Assembly: GCA_937888905.1 (NCBI GenBank)
Contig: CALATA010000021.1
Location: 248,001-312,000, forward strand
Source of the DNA: Terrimonas sp937888905
Lineage (GTDB): Bacteria > Bacteroidota > Bacteroidia > Chitinophagales > Chitinophagaceae
Length of the DNA: 64,000 bases
Direction: 5' to 3'
Of this stretch, positions 41,906 to 50,068 are shown in pieces (positions within the stretch are counted from its first letter, which is position 1; each line of letters opens with the position of its first letter). The translations under genes were made by a program, and so were the position numbers. Under the pieces are notes generated by a model that had not been told where the DNA came from, made no database searches, and saw only the letters and a list, made by a program, of their open reading frames with translations.

Positions 41906-42388
41906 ATGAATAAGGCTTATTTACTGACCGGTGGCAACCTGGGCAACCGGGAGCAAAATCTATCGCAGGCCCGGGACCTCATATCCCGGCATTGCGGCCG
42001 GCTGGTCCGTGTTTCCGCTATTTATGAAACGGCAGCCTGGGGAAAAACCGATCAACCCGCTTTTCTGAACCAGGTGCTGGCCCTCGAAACCACGCTCGCA
42101 CCGCGAGAGTTGCTGGCGGCTTTGCTGGCCATTGAGGCAGAAATCGGCCGGGTGCGATCAGAAAAATATGCGCCCCGCCTGATTGATATCGATATCCTGC
42201 TGTTCAACGACCTGCATTATCACGATGAGCAGCTCGATATCCCGCATCCGCGCCTGCCGCAGCGGCGTTTTGTACTGACACCGCTGGCAGAAATAGCCGG
42301 TGAACAACTGCACCCGGTACTTCATCGCACCATCCGGCAACTGCTCGATGCCTGTGAAGATCCGCTGCCGGTGGTGAAACTGCATTGA
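41906..42388 (+). CDS. folK: 2-amino-4-hydroxy-6-hydroxymethyldihydropteridine pyrophosphokinase
   Basis: Transfers pyrophosphate from ATP to hydroxymethyl-dihydropterin in folate synthesis. 160 residues, family length. Motifs: LLTGGNLGNREQNL, VRVSAIYETAAWG, FLNQVLALET, EAEIGRVRSEKYAPRLIDIDILLF (PROSITE-like HPPK signature, quoted in part; metal-binding DIDILL) and IPHPRLPQRRFVL. Divergent from sppA, with the dNK gene 67 bp downstream in the same direction. No other folate gene adjoins it. Confidence 0.95.
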   Translation: MNKAYLLTGGNLGNREQNLSQARDLISRHCGRLVRVSAIYETAAWGKTDQPAFLNQVLALETTLAPRELLAALLAIEAEIGRVRSEKYAPRLIDIDILLFNDLHYHDEQLDIPHPRLPQRRFVLTPLAEIAGEQLHPVLHRTIRQLLDACEDPLPVVKLH

Positions 42389-42455
42389 TTTTTCCACAAA
42401 CTATTCATCCCGCTTTTTCCGTAAAACGTATTTCTTTTACCTTGCGGGCTGCTTT

Positions 42456-43088
42456 ATGCGTTACAACTTTATTACGATAGAAGGAAACATCGGAGCTGGC
42501 AAGACCACCCTGGCTCATATATTGAGCAAACATTACAATGCCCGGCTGATACTCGAAGAGTTTGCAGACAACCCTTTCCTGCCGAAATTTTACGAAAATC
42601 CCCAACAGTTCGCTTTTCCATTGGAATTGTTCTTCATGGCAGAACGGTTCAAACAACTGAAAGAACTATTGCAGCAGCAGGACATGTTCCAGGAACTGAC
42701 GGTATCCGACTATTTGTTCACCAAATGCCTGCTGTTCGCAAAAGTCAACCTGCCGGAAGATGAGTACCGTCTTTATCAACGACTGTTCGAGATCATTCAC
42801 CAGCAACTGGTACAACCCGAGCTGCTGATCTACCTGCATGCGCCGGTGGATAAATTGCAGGCTAATATCCGCAAACGTAACCGCTCTTACGAACAGCATA
42901 TCCCGGATGATTACCTGCTCAACATCCAGGAAACGTATACCAATTATATCCGTCAGCAAAATCCGCGGACCTTATTTGTAGATGCCTCCAATGCCGATTT
43001 TCTGGGCAATGAAAAGCATACGCAGATTATCTACGATGCGCTGGAAAAGGAGTACGAACCAGGGATTCACTATATCTCGCTTCCCTGA
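42456..43088 (+). CDS. Deoxynucleoside kinase
   Basis: 210 residues, cytoplasmic, of the dCK/dGK/TK2 family that phosphorylates deoxynucleosides for salvage. Walker A is GNIGAGKTT (10-18); the substrate-binding EEFADNPFLPKFY and FPLELFFMAERFKQ segments, the catalytic-lid DYLFTKCLLF region (ERS-like position replaced by VSDY), LIYLHAPVDKLQANIRKRNR (LID) and a C-terminal helix follow. Substrate preference (purine or pyrimidine) cannot be read from the sequence. A TACCTTGC word near 42440 may be the -7 box. Confidence 0.88.
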   Translation: MRYNFITIEGNIGAGKTTLAHILSKHYNARLILEEFADNPFLPKFYENPQQFAFPLELFFMAERFKQLKELLQQQDMFQELTVSDYLFTKCLLFAKVNLPEDEYRLYQRLFEIIHQQLVQPELLIYLHAPVDKLQANIRKRNRSYEQHIPDDYLLNIQETYTNYIRQQNPRTLFVDASNADFLGNEKHTQIIYDALEKEYEPGIHYISLP

Positions 43089-43103
43089 GTTGCCGCGTTT
43101 CAG

Positions 43104-43111
43104 TAAATTTG
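43104..43111 (+). promoter_or_regulatory. -7 box TAAATTTG for the MFS gene
   Basis: Exact TAnnTTTG match ending 9 nt before ATG 43121, so a near-leaderless transcript. Confidence 0.6.
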
Positions 43112-43120
43112 CGCTAACCA

Positions 43121-44380
43121 ATGGACGACAAAGTACCGGTAACGCAGGTTACAAATGATCCTTTTGCCGCAGTGCGGATTCCCGAATACAGATTTCTCCT
43201 CTCAGGACGCTTCTGCTTTGTTATGGGCATCCGAATGATGACCACACTCGTGGCCTGGTGGATCTATCATCTCACCAATGACCCGCTTGCGATCGGGCTG
43301 GTGGGATTATCAGAAGTCATTCCTGCTTTGTGCATGGCTTTGCCTTCGGGTCATATTATCGATCAGAGTGAAAAGCGAAAGCTGTTGCTCAAGGCCATCT
43401 CCTGTTATGTAGTGGCCGCAGCATTGCTGCTCTTTTTCTCCACTGCTTTTTTTGGTGAACATTTCTCAGGACGGCAGATCTCGTGGTGTATATATGGCGT
43501 ATTTTTCTGCACGGGCATTATCCGCGCTTTTGCCGGCCCTACCTTTTCCTCGATGATCGCCAATATTGTTCCGCGCCAGTATCTGCAAAACGCCACTACA
43601 TGGACGCAGGCCAGTTGGCTTTCCGCCTCCGTTACGGGCCACGCGTTGGGTGGATTTCTCATTGCATTCGTTGGCATTACGGGCACCTTCATCGTAATCG
43701 TTTGCCTGATGATCTCCTCGCTTATCTTTTTGTTCCGCCTCCACCCCAAACCTCCTTCGCCGGAGAAAAAACAGCAAAACTCTTTACGCAGCATACAGGA
43801 AGGATTGCAGTTTGTGTTCCGGACAAAAGAACTACTGGGCGCCATGGCGCTGGATATGTTTGCGGTGTTGTTTGGCGGCGCAGTGGCCATGGTACCGGTG
43901 TACGCAAAAGACATTTTACACATCGGTCCGATGGGATTCGGGTGGTTGAATGCCGCTTCTGATATCGGTTCTGCAATCATTGTGGTATTGCTCACACTGG
44001 TGCCGATGCGCAAGGCACAGGGCAAAAAACTGTTGCTGGCGGTGGGCGGTTTCGGCATCTGCATCATCATTTTCGCCTTTTCCAAATGGTTCCTGTTGTC
44101 GTTTGCCGTATTGATGGTTGCGGGTATGCTGGATGGCGTGAGCGTGGTGATACGCGGAACGGTGATGCAATTAAAAACGCCGGATCACATGCGCGGGCGC
44201 GTTGGCAGCGTAAGTTCGATGTTCGTCAACTCCAGCAATGAATTGGGACAATTTGAAAGCGGTCTCGCCGCGCGGCACCTGGGCATTATTCCTTCCGTGG
44301 CATTTGGCGGATGCATGACCTTGCTGGTCTTTATCATTACCTGGTTCAAGGCACCCAAACTCCGGAAGTTCGAATACTGA
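43121..44380 (+). CDS. MFS transporter
   Basis: 419 residues with about 12 helices: the first at 25-45 (FVMGIRMMTTLVAWWIYHL), later ones including LVGLSEVIPALCMALPSGHII, FIVIVCLMISSLIFLF, LDMFAVLFGGAVAMV, IIVVLLTLVPM and SVAFGGCMTLLVFIITW. A central cytoplasmic loop (HPKPPSPEKKQQNS) separates the halves. It belongs to the EntS/DHA3-like branch of MFS exporters by plan (GLVGLSEVIPALCMALPSG), but the substrate is unknown. Convergent with the YkgJ gene with directly abutting stops. Confidence 0.87.
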   Translation: MDDKVPVTQVTNDPFAAVRIPEYRFLLSGRFCFVMGIRMMTTLVAWWIYHLTNDPLAIGLVGLSEVIPALCMALPSGHIIDQSEKRKLLLKAISCYVVAAALLLFFSTAFFGEHFSGRQISWCIYGVFFCTGIIRAFAGPTFSSMIANIVPRQYLQNATTWTQASWLSASVTGHALGGFLIAFVGITGTFIVIVCLMISSLIFLFRLHPKPPSPEKKQQNSLRSIQEGLQFVFRTKELLGAMALDMFAVLFGGAVAMVPVYAKDILHIGPMGFGWLNAASDIGSAIIVVLLTLVPMRKAQGKKLLLAVGGFGICIIIFAFSKWFLLSFAVLMVAGMLDGVSVVIRGTVMQLKTPDHMRGRVGSVSSMFVNSSNELGQFESGLAARHLGIIPSVAFGGCMTLLVFIITWFKAPKLRKFEY

Positions 44381-44866
44381 TCACTTTTGCGCAGCCATCA
44401 GTTTTTCAATCACATAATAGGTAATGGGGCAAAATTCCGTGTTCTTCAATGTAAGCACCGGTCGTTTGATCAGCACGTCCTCATCGGTGTAGGGAAAACG
44501 GCGGCAATCTGAAGGGCGGTCTTCGTACACGGAGCAGTGGTTGTCCGCGCCCAGGAAAGGACAGGGCGATGACTTTACCACAAAATCCCCTTCCTCGTCC
44601 ACGCGGAGATAGGTTTCAATGAACACGCTTTCGCGCATGCCCATCGCTTTAGCTATCCGTTTTACGTCGGGAGTTTTGAAGCGGGGGGAAAAGCTTTTGC
44701 AGCAGCGGGCGCAGGCCAGGCAGTCCACTTTTTCGAATGCTTCTTCGTGAAGATCAGGAAGTTGCCTTAAGGTTTTGTTTTTGTCGGCCCTGGCCAGAAA
44801 CTGTTTGTACAATTTTCGCCGTTCGCCCGATTTTTTTTGCCAGTTGTGCAACAGATCTCCCGCCAT
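44381..44866 (-). CDS. YkgJ-family zinc/Fe-S cysteine cluster protein
   Basis: 161 residues. The CxxxCxxCC-type motif CLACARCCKSF (about 50-60) and the later CPFLGADNHCSVYEDRPSDCRRFPY segment are the YkgJ/UPF0153 signature, with eight cysteines that bind zinc or an Fe-S cluster. Preceded by a helical head (LHNWQKKSGERRKLYKQFL). Function unknown for the family. The -7-like TACCTTCG ends 4 nt before ATG 44866, so the mRNA is probably leaderless. Confidence 0.86.
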   Translation of the reverse strand: MAGDLLHNWQKKSGERRKLYKQFLARADKNKTLRQLPDLHEEAFEKVDCLACARCCKSFSPRFKTPDVKRIAKAMGMRESVFIETYLRVDEEGDFVVKSSPCPFLGADNHCSVYEDRPSDCRRFPYTDEDVLIKRPVLTLKNTEFCPITYYVIEKLMAAQK

Positions 44867-44870
44867 CGCG

Positions 44871-44878
44871 CGAAGGTA
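44871..44878 (-). promoter_or_regulatory. -7-like box TACCTTCG abutting the YkgJ start
   Basis: Minus strand, one base from TAnnTTTG, ending 4 nt before ATG 44866. Confidence 0.45.
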
Positions 44879-44948
44879 CGGAGGGAATGGTGAATGGTCA
44901 ATCGTGAATTGTTAGTTTGTTTCGGGAGCTTTAGGCCTGAAAACCCAG

Positions 44949-45025
44949 AACTTAATACTTAATACTTATTACTTACAACGGCTGTTTTACCTTAAACCTT
45001 TTACCTACAACCTATTACTTACTAC
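44949..45025. repeat. ACTTATTACTT repeat blocks
   Basis: ACTTAATACTTAATACTTAT, CTTACAACGGCTGTTTTACC and CCTATTACTTACTACCG; these repeat the words of 20648-20700 in the same order. Confidence 0.72.
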
Positions 45026-45085
45026 CGCCTTATCCACATTCCCCGCCTGTACGAACAAACGCTATTTTTTGTGCTGACAGCATCG

Positions 45086-45093
45086 TAACTTTG
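45086..45093 (+). promoter_or_regulatory. -7 box TAACTTTG for gcvP
   Basis: Exact TAnnTTTG match. The leader of about 62 nt can fold: CAGCGC..GCGCTG outer stem and CGTCGGTCGACG inner palindrome. It does not match a glycine riboswitch. Confidence 0.6.
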
Positions 45094-45161
45094 CAGCGCT
45101 TTTCGCCAGCCGTCGGTCGACGCGCTGACCTTTCCCGTAGATCTTAAAAATCGCCAATTAA

Positions 45162-48059
45162 ATGAGCTTGTTCGAACAACAATCCAATGAATTCCGTTCC
45201 CGCCATATCGGTCCGAGGGAAGGAGACTCCCGCGCCATGCTGCGCGCCATCGGCTCCGCCAGCCTGGATGAACTCATCGACCAGACCGTTCCTGCTGCTA
45301 TCCGCATGCAATCTCCGCTGGACATCCCTCCTACGCTCAGCGAACATGAATACCTGCGGCATATCAAAGAAGTTTCCCTGAAGAATAAACTATTCACCAA
45401 TTATATCGGCCAGGGATATTACGATACCATCACACCCTCGGTAATCCTCCGGAATATTTTTGAAAACCCGGGATGGTATACCCAATACACCCCTTACCAG
45501 GCTGAGATTTCACAAGGCCGCCTTGAAAGCCTGCTGAACTTCCAGACCATGGTCAGCGATCTTACGGGCCTGCCTATTTCCAACGCCTCCCTGCTCGATG
45601 AAGCAACGGCCGCCGCGGAAGCCATGAGTATGTTCTTCCATACACTCAACAAACAGGAAAAACCTGAACGTCCGCGTTTCTTTATCGATAAAGAAATTTT
45701 TGCCCAGACAAAAGACGTAATCCGCACAAGAGCGCTGCCACTCGGCATCGAACTCACAGAAGGCGATTACAAAACATTTACACCCGATGCCAGCTTCTTT
45801 GGTGCCATCGTACAATATCCCAACGACAAAGGTGCCGTAGAAGATTACCGCGCATTTACCGAAGCTGTTCATGCAACCGGCGCTTATGTGGTAATGGCAA
45901 CCGACCTGCTGGCACTTACGCTGCTTACGCCTCCGGGCGAGCTTGGCGCCGATGTAGCGGTAGGTTCCGCACAACGCTTCGGTGTGCCGCTGGGTTATGG
46001 CGGACCGCACGCTGCCTTCTTTGCTACCAAAGATGATTTCAAACGCAGCATTCCCGGCCGCCTGATCGGGGTGAGCGTGGATGCACAAGGCAACCGTGCA
46101 CTGCGCATGGCCCTGCAGACACGCGAGCAACACATCAAACGCGAAAAAGCGACCTCCAACATTTGTACCGCACAGGCATTGCTGGCCAATATGGCGGCCA
46201 TGTATGCGGTCTACCACGGCCCCGACGGACTGCGCAATATCGCCCGCCGCGTGGCATTGCTCGCGCAAACTGTTGGCGAAGCAATTGCCGAACGCGGATT
46301 TGAATTAGTGTCCAACACATTCTTCGACACCATCGTTGTACGTGTAAAAGATGTAAACATCATCCGCGAGAAAGCAGATCGTCAGCAGATCAACCTTCGC
46401 TACATCGATCATCAGCATATTGGCATTTCCCTCGATGAAACCACGCTGCCCGAAGATCTGTATGACCTGATCAATTGTTTTGAAAACGATACGGACCCCG
46501 TAACATTCGATATTGCCCAGGATGCGGAACTCGTACATTTGCCTGCCTCGCTGCAACGCAGTTCCGATTTCCTCACACATCCTGTATTCAACAGCCATCA
46601 CAGCGAAAGCCAGATGATGCGCTACATCAAGTCACTTGAGAACAAAGACCTTTCGCTCAATACATCGATGATCTCCCTCGGCAGTTGCACGATGAAACTG
46701 AATGCAGCTACGGAAATGATGCCACTGAGCTGGTCGCACTGGGCGCGTATGCACCCGTTTGCGCCACTGGATCAGGCCGGAGGCTATCAGTACATCGTAG
46801 ATGAGTTGTCCCGTTACCTCTGCAATATCACCGCATTCGATGCGTGCAGTTTGCAGCCCAACAGCGGTGCGCAAGGCGAATATGCAGGTTTGCTGACGAT
46901 CAAAGCCTACCACGAGGCCAATGGCGATCATCACCGCAACGTCATGCTGATCCCGATCTCTGCACACGGCACCAACCCTGCTTCCGCCGTTATGTGCGGA
47001 ATGAAAGTGGTAGTAGTAAAAGCATTGGAAAACGGTTACATCGATATCGAAGACCTGAAAGCGAAAGCCGCGCAATATTCCAATCAATTGTCCGGTATCA
47101 TGATCACGTATCCCAGCACTTATGGTGTGTATGAGGAAACAGTGAAGGAAATCACCGACGTCATTCACCAGCATGGCGGCCAGGTATACATGGATGGTGC
47201 AAACATGAACGCACAGGTGGGCTTAACGGCTCCCGGTCTGATCGGTGCAGACGTTTGTCACCTCAACCTGCACAAGACCTTCGCCATTCCGCACGGTGGT
47301 GGCGGTCCCGGCATGGGCCCTATTTGTGTAAAATCACATCTTGCACCGCACCTGCCTGGTCACGTATCATTGGCTGGTGAAAAAGGAGTGGTGTCGATGA
47401 GTGAAGGCCGTGGCGCGGTATCTGCTGCTCCCTATGGCAGTGCCTCCATCCTGCTGATCTCTTATGGTTATATCCGCATGCTCGGCGCGCAAGGTCTTAC
47501 CGATGCAACGCGCTATGCAATTCTCAATGCCAACTACATGCGTGCGCGCCTCGCTTCCAAATACGATATTCTTTATACCAATCACCAGGGACAATGTGCA
47601 CACGAATTCATCGTTGACCTGCGACCGTTCAAGAAAACTGCCGAAGTGGAAGCGGAGGATGTTGCCAAACGTCTGATGGATTACGGCTTCCATGCGCCGA
47701 CGATGAGTTTCCCCGTTCCCGGCACCATCATGATCGAACCTACAGAAAGTGAAGACAAAGCAGAACTTGACCGTTTCTGTAATGCACTGTTGTCTATCCG
47801 TGAAGAAATTGAAGCGATTGAAGAAGGCAAAGCCGACAAAAAAGATAATCCGCTGAAAAATGCCCCGCATACGCAGGCGGTGATTTGTTCTTCTAACTGG
47901 GAGCATGTCTATTCCCGTGAGCAGGCTGCGTTCCCGCTGCACTATGTAAGCGAGAATAAATTCTGGCCAAGTGTTGCGCGTGTGAACAATACCGTTGGTG
48001 ACAGAAATCTTATCTGTACTTGCGAGCCGGTGGAGAGCTATATGGAGACTGAGGCGTAA
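45162..48059 (+). CDS. gcvP: Glycine dehydrogenase (decarboxylating), GcvP fused form
   Basis: P-protein of the glycine cleavage system: decarboxylates glycine and passes the aminomethyl group to lipoyl GcvH. 965 residues, the fused two-half form. First half (about 1-450): RHIGPREGDSRAML, GQGYYDTITPSVILRN, PYQAEISQGRLESLLNFQT, NASLLDEATAAAEAM. Second half: LGSCTMKLNA, PNSGAQGEYAG, GTNPASAVMCGMK, YMDGANMNAQVGL and the PLP-lysine segment HLNLHKTFAIPHGGGGPG (Lys705). gcvH and gcvT are not adjacent. Own promoter and leader; a repeat array follows the stop. Confidence 0.97.
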   Translation: MSLFEQQSNEFRSRHIGPREGDSRAMLRAIGSASLDELIDQTVPAAIRMQSPLDIPPTLSEHEYLRHIKEVSLKNKLFTNYIGQGYYDTITPSVILRNIFENPGWYTQYTPYQAEISQGRLESLLNFQTMVSDLTGLPISNASLLDEATAAAEAMSMFFHTLNKQEKPERPRFFIDKEIFAQTKDVIRTRALPLGIELTEGDYKTFTPDASFFGAIVQYPNDKGAVEDYRAFTEAVHATGAYVVMATDLLALTLLTPPGELGADVAVGSAQRFGVPLGYGGPHAAFFATKDDFKRSIPGRLIGVSVDAQGNRALRMALQTREQHIKREKATSNICTAQALLANMAAMYAVYHGPDGLRNIARRVALLAQTVGEAIAERGFELVSNTFFDTIVVRVKDVNIIREKADRQQINLRYIDHQHIGISLDETTLPEDLYDLINCFENDTDPVTFDIAQDAELVHLPASLQRSSDFLTHPVFNSHHSESQMMRYIKSLENKDLSLNTSMISLGSCTMKLNAATEMMPLSWSHWARMHPFAPLDQAGGYQYIVDELSRYLCNITAFDACSLQPNSGAQGEYAGLLTIKAYHEANGDHHRNVMLIPISAHGTNPASAVMCGMKVVVVKALENGYIDIEDLKAKAAQYSNQLSGIMITYPSTYGVYEETVKEITDVIHQHGGQVYMDGANMNAQVGLTAPGLIGADVCHLNLHKTFAIPHGGGGPGMGPICVKSHLAPHLPGHVSLAGEKGVVSMSEGRGAVSAAPYGSASILLISYGYIRMLGAQGLTDATRYAILNANYMRARLASKYDILYTNHQGQCAHEFIVDLRPFKKTAEVEAEDVAKRLMDYGFHAPTMSFPVPGTIMIEPTESEDKAELDRFCNALLSIREEIEAIEEGKADKKDNPLKNAPHTQAVICSSNWEHVYSREQAAFPLHYVSENKFWPSVARVNNTVGDRNLICTCEPVESYMETEA

Positions 48060-48072
48060 GGAGGAAACAGCC

Positions 48073-48138
48073 GCCCGATACTTCGGGCCGATACTTCGGG
48101 CCGATACTTCGGGCATAAGTTTTAAGTAATAAGTTAAA
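48073..48138. repeat. Tandem GATACTTCGGGC array plus AAGTAATAAG block
   Basis: Three 14-bp units CCGATACTTCGGGC (48073-48114), the same family as 17271-17312 with GATACTTC replacing GAAGCTTC, followed by ATAAGTTTTAAGTAATAAGT (48115-48137). Confidence 0.8.
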
Positions 48139-48140
48139 AA

Positions 48141-48182
48141 GCCATGGTGCGTACCCTGAGGTTCTCGAAGGGTGCGCACCAT
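48141..48182. repeat. CCATGG-type intergenic hairpin
   Basis: GCCATGGTGCGTACCCT and AGGGTGCGCACCAT arms with loop GAGGTTCTCGA. Related to 14231-14294 and 37429-37489. Completes the 188-bp gap 48060-48247. Confidence 0.68.
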
Positions 48183-48247
48183 TTTCGTAACTGCTGGATG
48201 TTTATTGGCGATTTGCGTTTGACAATTGACGGCTGCTCATTGCCAAT

Positions 48248-48526
48248 TCACTCATTCACTGATTGCCTTATTGACCTGTTCATCTTCAATCTTGTGACTC
48301 GGATAAATTCCGGCGGCAACAGCAGCAGGAACCAAAACGAAGGAACAAGCTCAAGGTACAGGTAAACAAAAAGACATGCCCACATTAAAATGGGAAATAC
48401 CCGGACCAGATAGCGATGGTGAAAAAAAGTCCCGGAAAACAATGACAGATACCAATGAGCGGCAAAAAGCAGGATAATAAAAACCACAGTACAGATTATG
48501 GGGTAAGTAAAAGGGAGCTTATCCAA
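48248..48526 (-). CDS. Small membrane protein
   Basis: 92 residues with three hydrophobic segments: YPIICTVVFIILLFAAHWYL (8-27), YLVRVFPILMWACLFVYLYL (39-58) and VPSFWFLLLLPPEF (61-74). The C-terminus is basic and short (VTRLKMNRSIRQSVNE). No family recognised. Same strand as nothing nearby; it sits at the left edge of the AT-rich accessory block and could belong to it. Confidence 0.5.
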   Translation of the reverse strand: MDKLPFTYPIICTVVFIILLFAAHWYLSLFSGTFFHHRYLVRVFPILMWACLFVYLYLELVPSFWFLLLLPPEFIRVTRLKMNRSIRQSVNE

Positions 48527-49100
48527 TGCGGGTTCAGTCGCATTACTCTCCGGCAGCTATAAATACGCTTCTCTGCCTTCATTATAAAATCAGAAAAGCC
48601 TCTGCTGAAAAGAACGTTCGATTCCATTGAACGATGAAGATCAGTCTATTCCCGGATAATGTTATTACATCATTCTCCGGAATTGTTACATAATTCACAC
48701 ATTATTCCCCATTTACCGGCCGGTCAGCCATATTTGCCTTAGTATTGTACAGCCAAGTCTCCACTGATAAAAAAGAAGATTTATTATTTCATTTTTTTTT
48801 TTGATCAGGCGCTGTTGCTTTCTCCGCAGGTATATAGCATATTGTAAAAGTTAAACGGCTGAACGTTACGCTATTACTGCTTTTAATAATTCATTGAAAG
48901 GGAATAATCTCCTTGTTAGTTGTCATCAAAATCTGCTTACAGCATCTTTCAATAGCATCACAATTGTTTGAGATCAAGGCAAACCTGTTTAAGACTGTGG
49001 CATGGCAGGATAATTGAGTCTATATATCGAATGCACTTACTGAATCTCCGGGAATATCCGGCTACCTTATTCCTACGCTGCGCCCTAATCAACCACTCCA
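48527..49100. other. Gene-free AT-rich region
   Basis: About 570 bp without a convincing frame. It has an 11-nt T-run (48792-48802) and higher A+T than its surroundings. None of the window's repeat families occurs here. It presumably holds the regulatory region of the AraC-type gene. Confidence 0.55.
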
Positions 49101-49661
49101 GTGAAATTGTACATCAAAAATATGGTTTGCATCCGTTGCACAATGGTCGTGAAGGCGGAACTCGAACAATTGGGATTACATTATACGAGCGTAGCGTTAG
49201 GGGAGGCAGATATAATTGAAAATATTTCGCCGGAACAATTGGACCAGTTCAAAAGGGCGCTTTTGAAATCAGGACTCGAACTGATGGATAACAAAAAAAG
49301 TGTACTGATCCAGAAAATTAAAACCGTGATCGTAGAACTGGTACATTATTCGGAAGAGCCGTTGACCATCAAATTTTCGGAATACCTCAGCAGCAAACTG
49401 AACCACGATTACACTTACCTGGCTAATCTTTTTTCAGAAGTGCAGGGCACAACGATAGAGAAATTTTTCATAGCGCATAAGATTGAACGGGTAAAAGAGT
49501 TGCTGGTTTATAATGAGCTAACCCTTACCGAGATCGCATTCAAAATGCACTACAGTAGTGTTGCGCATTTGTCCAGCCAATTCAAGAAGGTAACAGGTCT
49601 GACTCCGACGCATTTCAGACAGCTTAAGGACAAGCGACGTTCGATGCTCGAAGACGTGTGA
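49101..49661 (+). CDS. HMA-like/AraC fusion regulator
   Basis: 186 residues from GTG 49101. N-terminal about 70 residues resemble a heavy-metal-associated ferredoxin-like fold: LYIKNMVCIRCTMVV with Cys10 and Cys13 in a CxxC-type site, then strand LGLHYTSVALGEADIIE. Residues about 85-180 hold an AraC-type double helix-turn-helix: FSEYLSSKLNHDYTYLANLFSE, TIEKFFIAHKIERVKELLVY, LTLTEIAFKMHYSSVAHLSSQF and FKKVTGLTPTHFR. This plan recurs in Bacteroidota but lacks a proven ligand; metal or thiol sensing is inferred. Adjacent genes are small orphans and an antiporter. Confidence 0.83.
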   Translation: MKLYIKNMVCIRCTMVVKAELEQLGLHYTSVALGEADIIENISPEQLDQFKRALLKSGLELMDNKKSVLIQKIKTVIVELVHYSEEPLTIKFSEYLSSKLNHDYTYLANLFSEVQGTTIEKFFIAHKIERVKELLVYNELTLTEIAFKMHYSSVAHLSSQFKKVTGLTPTHFRQLKDKRRSMLEDV

Positions 49662-49748
49662 ATTATACAATTCTTTCACAGGATACTGTAACGATTGTAC
49701 GTTTAAAAAGACTCACCTTTATTACAGTTCTCCATTCAAACTAAAAAA

Positions 49749-50045
49749 GTGTTCGTGTTTATCATTGTTTCCGTTTCCGTACTATTAATCGCCCTGTTTT
49801 TTCTTCGCGTACTCCTCTATTCAAAAAAGAATATTTCTGAAAAATCTTTCTCGCTCGCTTTGCAGAGTGAAAATAACGGAGAGTATGAAGAAGCCCTACT
49901 CAATTATGAAATCGCGCTCGTTCAGGTTAAAAAAATGAAGCACCACAAAGATCTGAAGAGTAAAATACTCGAAAAGATCAAAGTGCTGCATACCGTCATT
50001 CAATACCAGAAGAACCTGTTCAATGTGAATAAGAACGCATATTAA
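49749..50045 (+). CDS. Small membrane-anchored helical-repeat protein
   Basis: 98 residues. One N-terminal helix (FIIVSVSVLLIALFFLRVLL, about 3-22) then a single TPR-like helical pair: FSLALQSENNGEYEEALLNYEIAL and a basic helix (LEKIKVLHTVIQYQKN). The start is GTG 49749 or the GTG two codons later. Anchored to the inner membrane with the repeat in cytoplasm or periplasm. Function unknown; it lies between the AraC-type regulator and a secreted protein, all in one direction. Confidence 0.62.
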   Translation: MFVFIIVSVSVLLIALFFLRVLLYSKKNISEKSFSLALQSENNGEYEEALLNYEIALVQVKKMKHHKDLKSKILEKIKVLHTVIQYQKNLFNVNKNAY

Positions 50046-50068
50046 CAATCATGTATAATATTTAAAAA

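Noticed and set aside
45094..45161. Glycine riboswitch before gcvP
   Set aside because: The leader is about 62-68 nt, too short for the usual tandem glycine aptamers, and no conserved aptamer words were seen.
48792..48802. 11-nt T-run as a terminator
   Set aside because: No stable hairpin precedes it on either strand; it may be a simple tract or a sequencing artefact.
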